Positions 46,636-60,871 of a DNA stretch of 64,000 nt are shown here, in pieces. The stretch spans positions 1,177,189-1,241,188 of the forward strand of contig BPHJ01000001.1 in NCBI GenBank assembly GCA_026003475.1, given 5' to 3'. This DNA is from Candidatus Kapaibacterium sp. Lineage in GTDB: Bacteria > Bacteroidota > Ignavibacteria > Kapaibacteriales > NICIL-2. Under the pieces are notes generated by a model. It was not told the DNA's origin and did no database searches. It saw only the letters and a program-made list of their open reading frames with translations. Both the position numbers and the translations under genes were made by a program. The stretch's first letter is position 1. Each line of letters opens with the position of its first letter.

Positions 46636-48612
46636 TCAGTGCACCACAACAAATGGCACCATGAATTGCTGCTTGTTCGTGTGTGCGACGGCATAGTAGA
46701 TTCCTGCAGGCATGTCCGTCGTTGGCAGGAGAGTCGCGCGCATCTGACTCACTGTCTGCACAAGCACGCCACGCGCATCATAGATGGCAATGGGTGCATC
46801 CAGCGGCCGCGTCATAATGATCAACACTCGCTCACTGGCAGGACTGGGATAGATGACAAGTGGCTTCTGCTCTGTTTCGACGGCCGTTTCGCTGACAACA
46901 GGATTGCTCGATAGGAGTACCAGTGAACGAACGCGCCGACCGATGTTGACAGCAAGTGTGGAGAATGCGTTGAGCGAATCAAGCTCGATGGTTTGCTCGC
47001 GCGCAGTGAGGACAACTGTGCGGTGGACAGTATCTTTCCCCACAAAGCTCAATTCCACGGGGAGGGTCGTGTAGATTCCCAGTGAGTCCGGCTGCACTTG
47101 GGTAACCGATAAAACTGCTTTCCATCCGTGTGGCGATTCTAAGCGTACTGCTTCGATGCGCAACACTGCCCATCCCTTGCCGCGAACCCACTCATTGAAG
47201 AATGTTGGCACCATCCCAGCCATTGACACAAACGCTGAGGCAGATTGCTCGAGAGAGTCAATCGAGATATTCCCGAAGCGGTACCGTTGCATCAGGTAGC
47301 GACACCAACCAAAGAATGCACTATCACCCATCAGCCAACGGAGCATACCCAAGACTGCTGCACCTTTTTCGTAAATCACGTGGGGGTAATTCGATGCTGG
47401 CGGCGTGCGGTCGAAATCGTACATCGTCAGCACACCTTCGAACGCAGGATTGCCCGGCTTTGCATACTGGTTGAGGTAAGCGTTGATTTTTCGTTGCTGC
47501 TCGTCGAGGTAAGCACTGTAGCCGCCTAATTCTTCCCGCCAGAGCGACTCGCTGAACGTGGCAAAGCTTTCGTTGAACCATGCATCGCGAAAATCATAGG
47601 GCGTGACGCAGTCGCCAAACCACTGGTGCGCCAGCTCATGCGCTGCGACCAGGTTCACCGTATCACCACTGCGAGCCAGCGAGGTTGGGTACGAAATCAT
47701 CGTCTGGTGTTCCATCGCACCTTTCTGGGTCATCACATAGCCGACCTTCTCGAACGGATACGGACCGTAGAGGCGTTGGTAGGTCTGCACCATTCTGGGG
47801 AGTAAGCGGAAGCTCCGGACAGTCGCGAGGGAATCACTCCTCCGCGCGTAGAGCACAATCGGCACGGGAAGCGAAGTGGTATCGCGTAGTGTGGTCACAA
47901 CGCTCTGTGGCAACGCAGCAAAGGTCAATAGGTAGGTTGCAATCGGGTGCTCGCTTTGGAAGGTAAACACTTGCCAACCAGCACCAAGGGTCGGCGGCAG
48001 TTCTTCACCGTTGGAAGCGACCACATACGAAGCCGGCACCCGAAAGCGAAGTCGGAATGTTGCTTTATCCGATGGGTGGTCGTAGCATGCCAGCCAGTGC
48101 TGCGTAGCGGAAACGTAGTTATTGTAGAACCCAACGCCGAGAGCATAGACTATGCTCCCCTCCTGCTGGACACCACCCCAGGAAAACCCGTTGCGTGTTG
48201 GTTCACCGGTCATTGTACCGCGGTACGTTATGCGCAGCACAATCGTATCGCCCCTTCGATGCGAGGGGAGTGCGGGAACGGCATAGTGGAACGTTGCATC
48301 GTTAGGGGTACCACGCGCATACCACTCAGCAGGATAGGCATTGACGCCATCGAGGTATTCCACTTGCTCGACCGACAGCGAGCGCAGGTGAAAACGAATA
48401 GTATCGGGATCGCGCCGCCACCAGACTTGCCAGGTGCACACGCTGGTACTCAGAACCGGCCGAGGCAGTGAATCCAGTGCGAGCATTGCATCATAGTGGA
48501 GCACATCAAACGATTGCTCGCGATAGAGCGTCGGGGAAGAGATTTCCTGCCCACAGAGGATGCTCGGCCAGAGCATAAGCCAACACAGAGCCACACACGT
48601 ACGCGTATTCAT
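46636..48612 (-). CDS. M1-family metallopeptidase with T9SS sorting domain
   Basis: This secreted zinc aminopeptidase-like protein has about 658 residues from ATG 48612, with a signal peptide (MNTRTCVALCWLMLWPSILC). The zinc site is HELAHQWFGD, with the second Glu in NESFATFSESLW; upstream QKGAMEHQTMISYP corresponds to the GAMEN region with AMEH. The C-terminal ~75 residues are a Por sorting domain (VIYPSPASERVLIIM, then IAIYDARGVLVQTV and GIYYAV), so it should be exported by the type IX system. The ATG overlaps the cruF stop (ATGA), so the two are coupled. Confidence 0.9.
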   Translation of the reverse strand: MNTRTCVALCWLMLWPSILCGQEISSPTLYREQSFDVLHYDAMLALDSLPRPVLSTSVCTWQVWWRRDPDTIRFHLRSLSVEQVEYLDGVNAYPAEWYARGTPNDATFHYAVPALPSHRRGDTIVLRITYRGTMTGEPTRNGFSWGGVQQEGSIVYALGVGFYNNYVSATQHWLACYDHPSDKATFRLRFRVPASYVVASNGEELPPTLGAGWQVFTFQSEHPIATYLLTFAALPQSVVTTLRDTTSLPVPIVLYARRSDSLATVRSFRLLPRMVQTYQRLYGPYPFEKVGYVMTQKGAMEHQTMISYPTSLARSGDTVNLVAAHELAHQWFGDCVTPYDFRDAWFNESFATFSESLWREELGGYSAYLDEQQRKINAYLNQYAKPGNPAFEGVLTMYDFDRTPPASNYPHVIYEKGAAVLGMLRWLMGDSAFFGWCRYLMQRYRFGNISIDSLEQSASAFVSMAGMVPTFFNEWVRGKGWAVLRIEAVRLESPHGWKAVLSVTQVQPDSLGIYTTLPVELSFVGKDTVHRTVVLTAREQTIELDSLNAFSTLAVNIGRRVRSLVLLSSNPVVSETAVETEQKPLVIYPSPASERVLIIMTRPLDAPIAIYDARGVLVQTVSQMRATLLPTTDMPAGIYYAVAHTNKQQFMVPFVVVH

Positions 48613-49361
48613 TGCTTCGAGCGGAGGGCAGATAGTGGTTTCCAGGTTACAAAATACTGCATCCACCAGCACCAACACACCCAAACATCCATAGCAAGCA
48701 GACCGATACCAACCAATGCTGCAACAATCAACTCGCTACGAATGGCGTGGATCGTGAAAAATGTGATGATGGCAAACCCGACAAGATGCGATGCAGGATG
48801 CTGCTTGCGTTGACCAGACAACGGTACCAGCGCTATCCAACTAACCACGAACCACCCAGCAAAGTTGACGAGCGGAACACCATAATAACTCCCACTCTGA
48901 TCCCATGTCCAGAGGTGCAGTGGTCCAATCGCAACAGGATCGATCAGCAAGTCGAAAGCAGTCATGATCAGTGCAGCCACCCACCGACAGTAGCTTGCGC
49001 GGACAGTTATTACTGATGCCAAACTCCATGCGTACGCTAACAGCACCATCCATGCAGCAAGCATAACAACCGGAACACCTGCGATTGCAAAGCCAAGAGT
49101 GTCGGTGTAATGGTAGTAGCCGAATGGAAGACCAGTCGTGACACCAAGCACCTCGCTCAGGAAGCCAATCATTGCACCCATGAACAGAGAAGCAACCCCA
49201 GTCGGTGTGTGCACCAGAACAACAGCAGCAGCAATCCACAGAAAGAGCATTTCACCGGAGCGCCGCAGCACCGACAGATCGCTTTCTGCCGAGTTTGTCA
49301 CCACTCCACCCACACTGAGCACAACAAAGAGTCCAACCAAAACCTTACGAATCCACTTCAT
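48609..49361 (-). CDS. cruF: Carotenoid 1,2-hydratase CruF-like protein
   Basis: This 250-residue integral membrane protein has about seven hydrophobic segments and belongs to the CruF/carotenoid synthesis family (DUF422 type). Typical features are the early FMGAMIGFLSEVLGVTTGLP followed by FGYYHYTD and, later, MTAFDLLIDPVAIGPLHLW with WTWDQSGSYYGVPLVNFAGW. CruF hydrates the 1,2 double bond of acyclic or monocyclic carotenoid psi ends, giving the tertiary hydroxyl that is later glycosylated. The start at 49361 (MKWIRKVLVG) overlaps the crtD-like stop by 17 bases. The operon context strongly supports the call. Confidence 0.88.
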   Translation of the reverse strand: MKWIRKVLVGLFVVLSVGGVVTNSAESDLSVLRRSGEMLFLWIAAAVVLVHTPTGVASLFMGAMIGFLSEVLGVTTGLPFGYYHYTDTLGFAIAGVPVVMLAAWMVLLAYAWSLASVITVRASYCRWVAALIMTAFDLLIDPVAIGPLHLWTWDQSGSYYGVPLVNFAGWFVVSWIALVPLSGQRKQHPASHLVGFAIITFFTIHAIRSELIVAALVGIGLLAMDVWVCWCWWMQYFVTWKPLSALRSKQ

Positions 49362-50820
49362 ACCGCAGGATGAGATTGTAGGCCAGCTTTGAGGAAAGAA
49401 TAACCATTGGCGTACCACCCCCAGGATGCGTACTACCACCGACGAAGTACAAACCCTTGATACGGCGATGACGCATGGTGGGACGCAGGAATGCTGTGCG
49501 GTACGAATGCGAAGCAAGACCATAGATCGCACCACCTGGCATCGCATAGGTGCGCTCGAATCGTTCCGGTGTCCATACTGAGCGAACCACAACGTCACTT
49601 TCGGCAATCGTAATTCCGCGGCGCTCCAACACGCCATTGATGCGTTCCCATAGCATTGACATTTCTTGCTCCCACCGCTTGCCCTCCACAGCCGGAGCAT
49701 TAGCCATCACGAACACTGTCTCACACCCTTGCGGTGCTGTCGTTGGATCGGTCTTGCTTGTGACGTTGACGTACACCGTCGGTTCGTCCGGAAATTGCCG
49801 CTGTTCGAATATCTGGTCGAACTCACGCCGGTAGTCGGACGAAAATGCGATCGTATGATGGTGGACGTCTGTGGGCAAGCGACGTCGCAGCCCGAGCAAA
49901 TAAATCACCCCTGACATCGAGCGTTCAGCTTTGTTAGGCTGCGCAGGCATACCCAACAACGCGTTGACCGTCGTGGCATCGCCGTTGAACACGACAACAT
50001 CGCCTTCAAGGACATCGCCGGTTGCAAGGCGCACCCCCTCTACTTTTCCATTGCGATGTAGGATTGCTGTCACGGGGGCCGATGTGTACGTCCTCACGCC
50101 TCGTTGCTCGAGTGCAGCTACAATTGTTTCCACGATTCGATACAAGCCGCCCTCGACATACCACCCACCGAATGCAGCTTCCAGATATGGAATAACCAGG
50201 AATGTTGCTGGCGCACGGTACGGCGATGACCCCACATAGGTTGGGTACCGATAGAAAATTTGTCGCAACTGGGGACTAGTGATGTGCCGATCGACTGTAC
50301 GGGCATAGTTGCCCCACGCATTCCGCAATGGCAGCCACCGCAACGAGTGCAGCAACATTTGCACTTGCTCCCTGCTGGGTATTTCTGTCGGCACACTTTC
50401 AAAGAACGTCCGACTGGAAAGCTCGAATAGTTTTGCTGCTGTTGCCATGAGCTGCCAGTAGCCACGTCCCCGGTCTGCTTCTATGCGTTCCAGCAGAGCA
50501 GCAGTTGCTGGCAGCGTATCCGGATACGTGATCTGTTCATCATTGGCAAAGCGATACTGCGTCAAGGGTACAAGGTGGCGAAAGCGAAGATGCTCGTGCT
50601 CGACGCCACACTGCTCAAAGAGCTCGGCAAATACCTGGGGCAATGTTATCAGCGATGGTCCCGTATCGAAGCGAAATCCATTCTGTTCGAAGATGTTCAG
50701 CTTTCCGCCAAGAGTATCGTTACGTTCAAGGATGCTGACTTCCCAGTCGTTGCTTGAAGCCCGCAACGCAAGCGACAAACCACCGAGGCCAGAACCAACA
50801 ATAATCAGACGTTTCTTCAT
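49345..50820 (-). CDS. crtD: CrtD-like carotenoid 3,4-desaturase (CrtI family)
   Basis: This 491-residue FAD-dependent desaturase has the N-terminal dinucleotide fold IIVGSGLGGLSLALRA, then GGKLNIFEQNGFRFDTGPS and a C-terminal GLYFVGGSTHPGGGTPMVI. The middle contains RYPTYVGSSPYRAPATFLVI and GGWYVEGGLYRIVE, which resemble CrtD-type enzymes more than phytoene desaturases. It is a paralogue of crtI in the same cluster. The likely role is 3,4-desaturation of a 1-hydroxylated carotenoid after CruF. The assignment between CrtD and a second CrtI is an inference. It is coupled to the GT2 gene by ATGA. Confidence 0.75.
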   Translation of the reverse strand: MKKRLIIVGSGLGGLSLALRASSNDWEVSILERNDTLGGKLNIFEQNGFRFDTGPSLITLPQVFAELFEQCGVEHEHLRFRHLVPLTQYRFANDEQITYPDTLPATAALLERIEADRGRGYWQLMATAAKLFELSSRTFFESVPTEIPSREQVQMLLHSLRWLPLRNAWGNYARTVDRHITSPQLRQIFYRYPTYVGSSPYRAPATFLVIPYLEAAFGGWYVEGGLYRIVETIVAALEQRGVRTYTSAPVTAILHRNGKVEGVRLATGDVLEGDVVVFNGDATTVNALLGMPAQPNKAERSMSGVIYLLGLRRRLPTDVHHHTIAFSSDYRREFDQIFEQRQFPDEPTVYVNVTSKTDPTTAPQGCETVFVMANAPAVEGKRWEQEMSMLWERINGVLERRGITIAESDVVVRSVWTPERFERTYAMPGGAIYGLASHSYRTAFLRPTMRHRRIKGLYFVGGSTHPGGGTPMVILSSKLAYNLILRYEVDS

Positions 50821-51935
50821 CGCACAGACTTGACTATTCGACCTATCGCGTATTGCCGCTGCTTCCACTCAATGCCATGCCCACGACTGAATTGCCACCA
50901 CGAACGTATTCCGAGGGCGATCAAAAACAGTTCCGCCGGTGGATGTGCAAGGACGGACCAAAGAGGATGCCTGAATCGAACAGCAAGAACGACGCGTGCC
51001 ACCACTACACTACTGAGAGCAACAAAAGCTGGAACGTTCGGCGATGCCACGAACACAAAAAATGGCGCAGCAAACACCACTGCGTGCAGAGCAAGTACCA
51101 TTGGGAACAGCCATTTTTTGCGAAAGCCTGGATAGAAATTTTTTTGGAAACCACGCCAGATGTCGCCAATGGTACGATACATACGCACGCGCACGATTCC
51201 ACCTCCATCGCAACAGAGAGAGCGTTCTTTCCTCCGGCGCCAGTGGCGCGCCAGTGCAGTATCCTCAAACAATTCTGTGCGCACCAACCTATGCCCGCCT
51301 ATTCGGAGATACACATCCCGCCTGCTCAGAATACAAGCACCATGCGCAAGAGCATAGCGTTGGTGTATCGAGAATAGTTGTAATGGCGAGGGAAAGAGCG
51401 TCATCACGTAGAAAGTGAGCATTGGCATCAGAAGTTGCTCTGCTGGTGTATGCATTTCGATGGCTGGCCAAGCCGATAGCAGTGATGCATTGTGTTCCTG
51501 GGCAGTTGCCAGAAGCTGCTCAATGGCACCTGCTTCTAAGCGCGCATCCGCATCAAGAAAAAGCAGCCACCGACTGCGTGCTGCCATTGCCAAACGGTAG
51601 CAGGCATGCGGCTTCCCCAACCATCCTTCCGGCAATGGTACAGTCTCGAGCAAGCGAACACGCCGATCACGACGTGACCATTCTCTGCTGACTTGTGGGG
51701 TTGCATCATCGGATTGGTCATCGTAGATCAGGACTTCGGCGACACTGTCTCCCTGCCGAAGAACGCTTTCGATACATCCATCCAAGTTCGATTCTTCGTT
51801 ACGAGCGGGAATCAGAACGCTGACTTGCGCATCGAATGAGCCTCTGCTGTGTCGGGCTCGCAAGAACACTATTGCGTTGACCACCGCCAGCCCAGAGAAC
51901 ACTGCAGCAAGTCCAGCAATTGCCCATTCGATCAT
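50817..51935 (-). CDS. GT2-family glycosyltransferase, CruG-like
   Basis: This is a membrane-bound family 2 glycosyltransferase of 372 residues. An N-terminal TM helix is followed by the GT-A domain: VSVLIPARNEESNLDGCIES, IYDDQSDDATP, the DxD-type LLFLDADARLE and a GGHRLVRTELFEDTALARHW acceptor segment. Two or three C-terminal TM helices follow (KWLFPMVLALHAVVFAAPFF). This layout matches carotenoid glycosyltransferases of the CruG type, which attach a sugar to the 1'-hydroxyl made by CruF. The gene starts at the last base of the preceding stop (TAATG) and overlaps crtD by ATGA. Confidence 0.8.
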   Translation of the reverse strand: MIEWAIAGLAAVFSGLAVVNAIVFLRARHSRGSFDAQVSVLIPARNEESNLDGCIESVLRQGDSVAEVLIYDDQSDDATPQVSREWSRRDRRVRLLETVPLPEGWLGKPHACYRLAMAARSRWLLFLDADARLEAGAIEQLLATAQEHNASLLSAWPAIEMHTPAEQLLMPMLTFYVMTLFPSPLQLFSIHQRYALAHGACILSRRDVYLRIGGHRLVRTELFEDTALARHWRRRKERSLCCDGGGIVRVRMYRTIGDIWRGFQKNFYPGFRKKWLFPMVLALHAVVFAAPFFVFVASPNVPAFVALSSVVVARVVLAVRFRHPLWSVLAHPPAELFLIALGIRSWWQFSRGHGIEWKQRQYAIGRIVKSVR

Positions 51936-52669
51936 TACTCACCGAAAATCAATGGTGCAACCTTTTCGGGTGCTTCATCCAAGAGCAGGTGACCAGCTCC
52001 CCCAATACAGCATGCCTTTGCATTGCGCAAGTACTGACGCCAAATCGCAACCGACCGACGGACAGCAGCAAAAGTCCGTTCGCCCCACACCAAAGTTACA
52101 GGTATATTCAGGGTCGCATATCGTTGAGGTCCCGGTAGCAAGGATAGGGCTTTCAAATATGCACGAGTCACGGCGTGATCCTTATCGGAAAAGGACTCCA
52201 TCAAATTGGATTGTTGCGTTCTGCGTGATTGCAATGCAGCATTGACGATCGCTCGACCGATCCGGGAGGCAAATGTTAGCCGATAGGCAATGGATCCGAC
52301 AGGCTCAGTCACAAAGAAGCGGAAATACCACGGCATGTATGCAAACAAGTCAAGTGCAACAATTCGCTGTATGTGGTTCGGGACAAGCAGTGCTGTTTCC
52401 AATCCGAGGAGAGCACCACTGCACGACCCAACAATAACCACCTCCTTCCCACGCTGCGCTTCGATAAGCAACGCCAGGGACTTGGCGACCTTCTCAATCT
52501 CCAGCGGCATCGGGAGCGGCGATCGTCCATACCCAGGTAGGTCTGGAGCGATGATCGTCCAGTCATATGGAATCCAACGCTGGAGCGGTGCGAAGGTTCG
52601 GTGATCCCCGCCCCACCCATGAATACCAAGCACGACCTTCCGACCCGAACCATACTCAGCCACAAACAT
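51935..52669 (-). CDS. Alpha/beta-hydrolase-fold protein with Cys nucleophile elbow, candidate carotenoid acyltransferase
   Basis: This is a 244-residue soluble alpha/beta-hydrolase-fold protein. The fold is clear: LGIHGWGGDHRTF oxyanion loop, IIAPDLPGYGRS, nucleophile elbow VIVGSCSGALLG, and the terminal His in IGGAGHLLLDEAPE. The central residue of the GxSxG box is Cys83 (codon TGC at 52423-52421), giving G-S-C-S-G as in PHA synthases and dienelactone hydrolases, not the usual Ser. The Asp normally found after strand 7 (WGExD) is replaced: WGERTFA. It lies between crtI (14-base overlap) and the GT2 gene (TAATG), so a role in acylating or processing the carotenoid glycoside is the best inference; it has not been shown. 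ATG 52669 is used because the upstream in-frame codon is TTG. Confidence 0.75.
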   Translation of the reverse strand: MFVAEYGSGRKVVLGIHGWGGDHRTFAPLQRWIPYDWTIIAPDLPGYGRSPLPMPLEIEKVAKSLALLIEAQRGKEVVIVGSCSGALLGLETALLVPNHIQRIVALDLFAYMPWYFRFFVTEPVGSIAYRLTFASRIGRAIVNAALQSRRTQQSNLMESFSDKDHAVTRAYLKALSLLPGPQRYATLNIPVTLVWGERTFAAVRRSVAIWRQYLRNAKACCIGGAGHLLLDEAPEKVAPLIFGE

Positions 52670-54125
52670 TAGCAGCAATCATATCTGCAACCATCTTTCC
52701 GCTAAGGGTAACCATTGGTAGCCCTGTACCTGGTGTTGTACTTGCTCCAACGTAGTAGAGCCCTTGATACTTTCGGTCTCGTGGGTGCCAGCGGAGGGGT
52801 CCAATGTTCGTCAGTGTATGCACAGCACCGAATGCAGAGCCATCGTGGAGTCCAAAGTGCTTTCGCCATTGGTGTGGGGTCCAAACATGTTCAACCACGA
52901 TGTCGCTTGGCGTGATGCTAAACCCATGGTGTTCAAGGCGCCGCAGCACCTCGAATCGAGCCTGCTCAACCGCCTTCTCCCAATCGAAAGCAGTGCCAGC
53001 AGCGCTGAGCGTCGGCACTGGAACGAGAACGAAAGCAGTACTGCTGCCCGGCGGTGCAACGCTTGGATCGCTTCTCGATGGCATGCTCAGATAGAAGGGC
53101 AGATCATCGGGTAGTTGCCGCTGCAATTGCCGATAGGCACGGCGCGGTACATCCGGCAAAAAAATGCAGTGATGGTGCATGGTGCTTGATTGCCCGCGAA
53201 TACCCCAATAGAACGTGATGACGCCAGGAGTCATCCGCCAGCGACGTTGGGGATACGACTGCCCAAGGAGCAATTCATGCGTTGTAGGGACATCCACGTT
53301 CGAGATAACAATGCTGGCTTCGATGACCCGACCGTCGGCAAGCTCAATTCCATTGACACAAGAACCATCTACCCAAATTGCTCGGACCGGGCAATTGCTG
53401 TGAATTCGAACACCGATCTCCTCAGCACGTCGGCAGACTGCTTCAACCAGTGAATAAATGCCACCCTCAGGATACCACAAGCCATAGTAAAGCTCGCCAA
53501 ATGGTAAGATGCTAAACGTGCCGGGCAACTCGTAGGGCGACCCTCCAAGATACATTGCATACGAACCGAGCGCAGCTCGCAGCCGTTCGGATCGGAAATA
53601 TCGAGCAAGCTCACGATCGAGCGAGCGATGCAAACCAAGCCTTACCAATTCACCCTTGGGTGCCGGTGCTATCCATTCCAGAATTGTTCGGGCATTCGAT
53701 GTCACCAAATGCCTGAACAGGTAGTGGAATCGCCGCTGGGTTTCTGCCAGGAACAGAGTCAGCTTCGCATGTGCTCCATCTTCGAACCGCTCCAGCTCTG
53801 CAGCCAACGTTTGGAAATCAGCACTGAGTGCTAAGCGATCACCATCACGCCAGAAGAACACAACCGAGGGATCGAGCGGCTTGAGCGTTAGATAGCGATG
53901 CATATCGGCTCCACTGGCAGCAAACAGCTCCTCAAACACCCACGGATAATTGATCAGCGACGGACCGGTATCGAAGGAAAATCCATCCGTGCTGATCCGA
54001 TTTGCGCGTCCACCGGGTAAAGGATTCTGCTCATACAGCTCAACCTTGAATCCTTTTGCTCGGAGATGAATTGCTGCGCTCAAGCCGCCAAGTCCAGCAC
54101 CAATGATAACAATCGGTTTGCTCAT
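52656..54125 (-). CDS. crtI: Phytoene desaturase CrtI-like
   Basis: This is a 489-residue FAD-dependent desaturase. N-terminal VIIGAGLGGLSAAIHLRAKG is followed by YEQNPLPGGRANRISTDGFS, FDTGPSLINYPWVFEELF and C-terminal GLYYVGASTTPGTGLPMV with SGKMVADMI. This is the expected layout for CrtI, converting phytoene to a neurosporene- or lycopene-level product. It directly follows crtB (ATGA overlap), as in many crtI-crtB pairs. The number of desaturation steps cannot be read from sequence. Confidence 0.9.
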   Translation of the reverse strand: MSKPIVIIGAGLGGLSAAIHLRAKGFKVELYEQNPLPGGRANRISTDGFSFDTGPSLINYPWVFEELFAASGADMHRYLTLKPLDPSVVFFWRDGDRLALSADFQTLAAELERFEDGAHAKLTLFLAETQRRFHYLFRHLVTSNARTILEWIAPAPKGELVRLGLHRSLDRELARYFRSERLRAALGSYAMYLGGSPYELPGTFSILPFGELYYGLWYPEGGIYSLVEAVCRRAEEIGVRIHSNCPVRAIWVDGSCVNGIELADGRVIEASIVISNVDVPTTHELLLGQSYPQRRWRMTPGVITFYWGIRGQSSTMHHHCIFLPDVPRRAYRQLQRQLPDDLPFYLSMPSRSDPSVAPPGSSTAFVLVPVPTLSAAGTAFDWEKAVEQARFEVLRRLEHHGFSITPSDIVVEHVWTPHQWRKHFGLHDGSAFGAVHTLTNIGPLRWHPRDRKYQGLYYVGASTTPGTGLPMVTLSGKMVADMIAANVCG

Positions 54126-55129
54126 TTGCCATACTCTGGTGTGATGAGTGCAAGCGGCAGCACCCAGTACTTCGATCGTGGCAGTGCTGCAAGTTTTCGC
54201 CGCCAGGGCACGCTTGCTCGGCGCTCAGCATCCCACGAGTGCTCCAGGATTGCAGTCAGCTCACTATACACCTTGATGCACGCATCAATTGCAGCAATAC
54301 AATCGTGCGAGAACACACCGAGCATTTGCTCTGCGCGGCGATAGTATTTCCATGCAGTTTGAGCATATCGCCGGACAACGTACGCGGTTGCTTGTTGGTT
54401 GGTTGTTCCGATAAATTCAGGATAGCTTATTCCCGCACCGAGCATAAGCTCGTGAGGCACATAACAACGGCTGCGGTGGTGATCTTCCCCTACATCGCGC
54501 AAGAAGTTGGTTAGCTGTAGTGCAATACCAAGCGCACGACTTGCTTCGAGCGCTTCCGCCATCGTATGCCCCGGGGCAACGCCATACACGTATGCTAAAA
54601 AATATCCGACCACAATGGCACTGCCATAGACGTAGCCTTCGATGAGGTCCTCGAAGGTGTCGAATGTGCGGGGCTGGATGTCGCATTCCATGGCATCAAG
54701 AAATGCGTGGTAGTACTCAGCAGGAATGCCATAGCGCCGCACAAGGTCAGCAAAACCAGCAACAAATGGATTACAGCCACGCCGAACGCTATCGAGCAAC
54801 GTTGGCTGCTCCAGAGCGGAACAGTACTGCTGCCGCCATTGATTAATCAGGCGGTATTTCTCCTGCGCATCTAATGGGAAAGTATCAACAACCTCATCGG
54901 GGTAGCGCACAGCCGCATAAATAATTTCCACGTCCCGCCGTTTGACACGAGGGAGAAAGCGCGTCACGATGAAAAAGCTCGTACTGTAGCGGCGTATCAC
55001 TTGCCAGGATGCATCTGCGATCAGTCTGCGGGCTTGAGTATCGGTTTGAACGCAATCAAGACGTCGTCGCAGCACATCGTAAAATTCCAGCCATTGATCC
55101 AACGACCAGCTTGGTGCACCAATGCGCAT
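54122..55129 (-). CDS. crtB: Phytoene synthase
   Basis: CrtB condenses two GGPP molecules to 15-cis-phytoene, the first committed carotenoid step. The two Asp-rich motifs are present: YAAVRYPDEVVDT (DxxxD) and LQLTNFLRDVGEDHHRSRCY. YSTSFFIVTRFLP at the N-terminus and the GYVYGSAIVVGYFLAYVYG helix are typical. It has 335 residues. It opens the carotenoid block, 63 bases after the double amidohydrolase gene, with no clear promoter in that gap, so it may be read from the ligA promoter. Confidence 0.95.
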   Translation of the reverse strand: MRIGAPSWSLDQWLEFYDVLRRRLDCVQTDTQARRLIADASWQVIRRYSTSFFIVTRFLPRVKRRDVEIIYAAVRYPDEVVDTFPLDAQEKYRLINQWRQQYCSALEQPTLLDSVRRGCNPFVAGFADLVRRYGIPAEYYHAFLDAMECDIQPRTFDTFEDLIEGYVYGSAIVVGYFLAYVYGVAPGHTMAEALEASRALGIALQLTNFLRDVGEDHHRSRCYVPHELMLGAGISYPEFIGTTNQQATAYVVRRYAQTAWKYYRRAEQMLGVFSHDCIAAIDACIKVYSELTAILEHSWDAERRASVPWRRKLAALPRSKYWVLPLALITPEYGK

Positions 55130-55192
55130 GAAGAGCTATCGGCAATTGAACCGAGAGCACCAACACAGAATCCGGAACAGGAAGTTCCACCT

Positions 55193-60868
<5,676 letters not shown>

Positions 60869-60871
60869 GCA

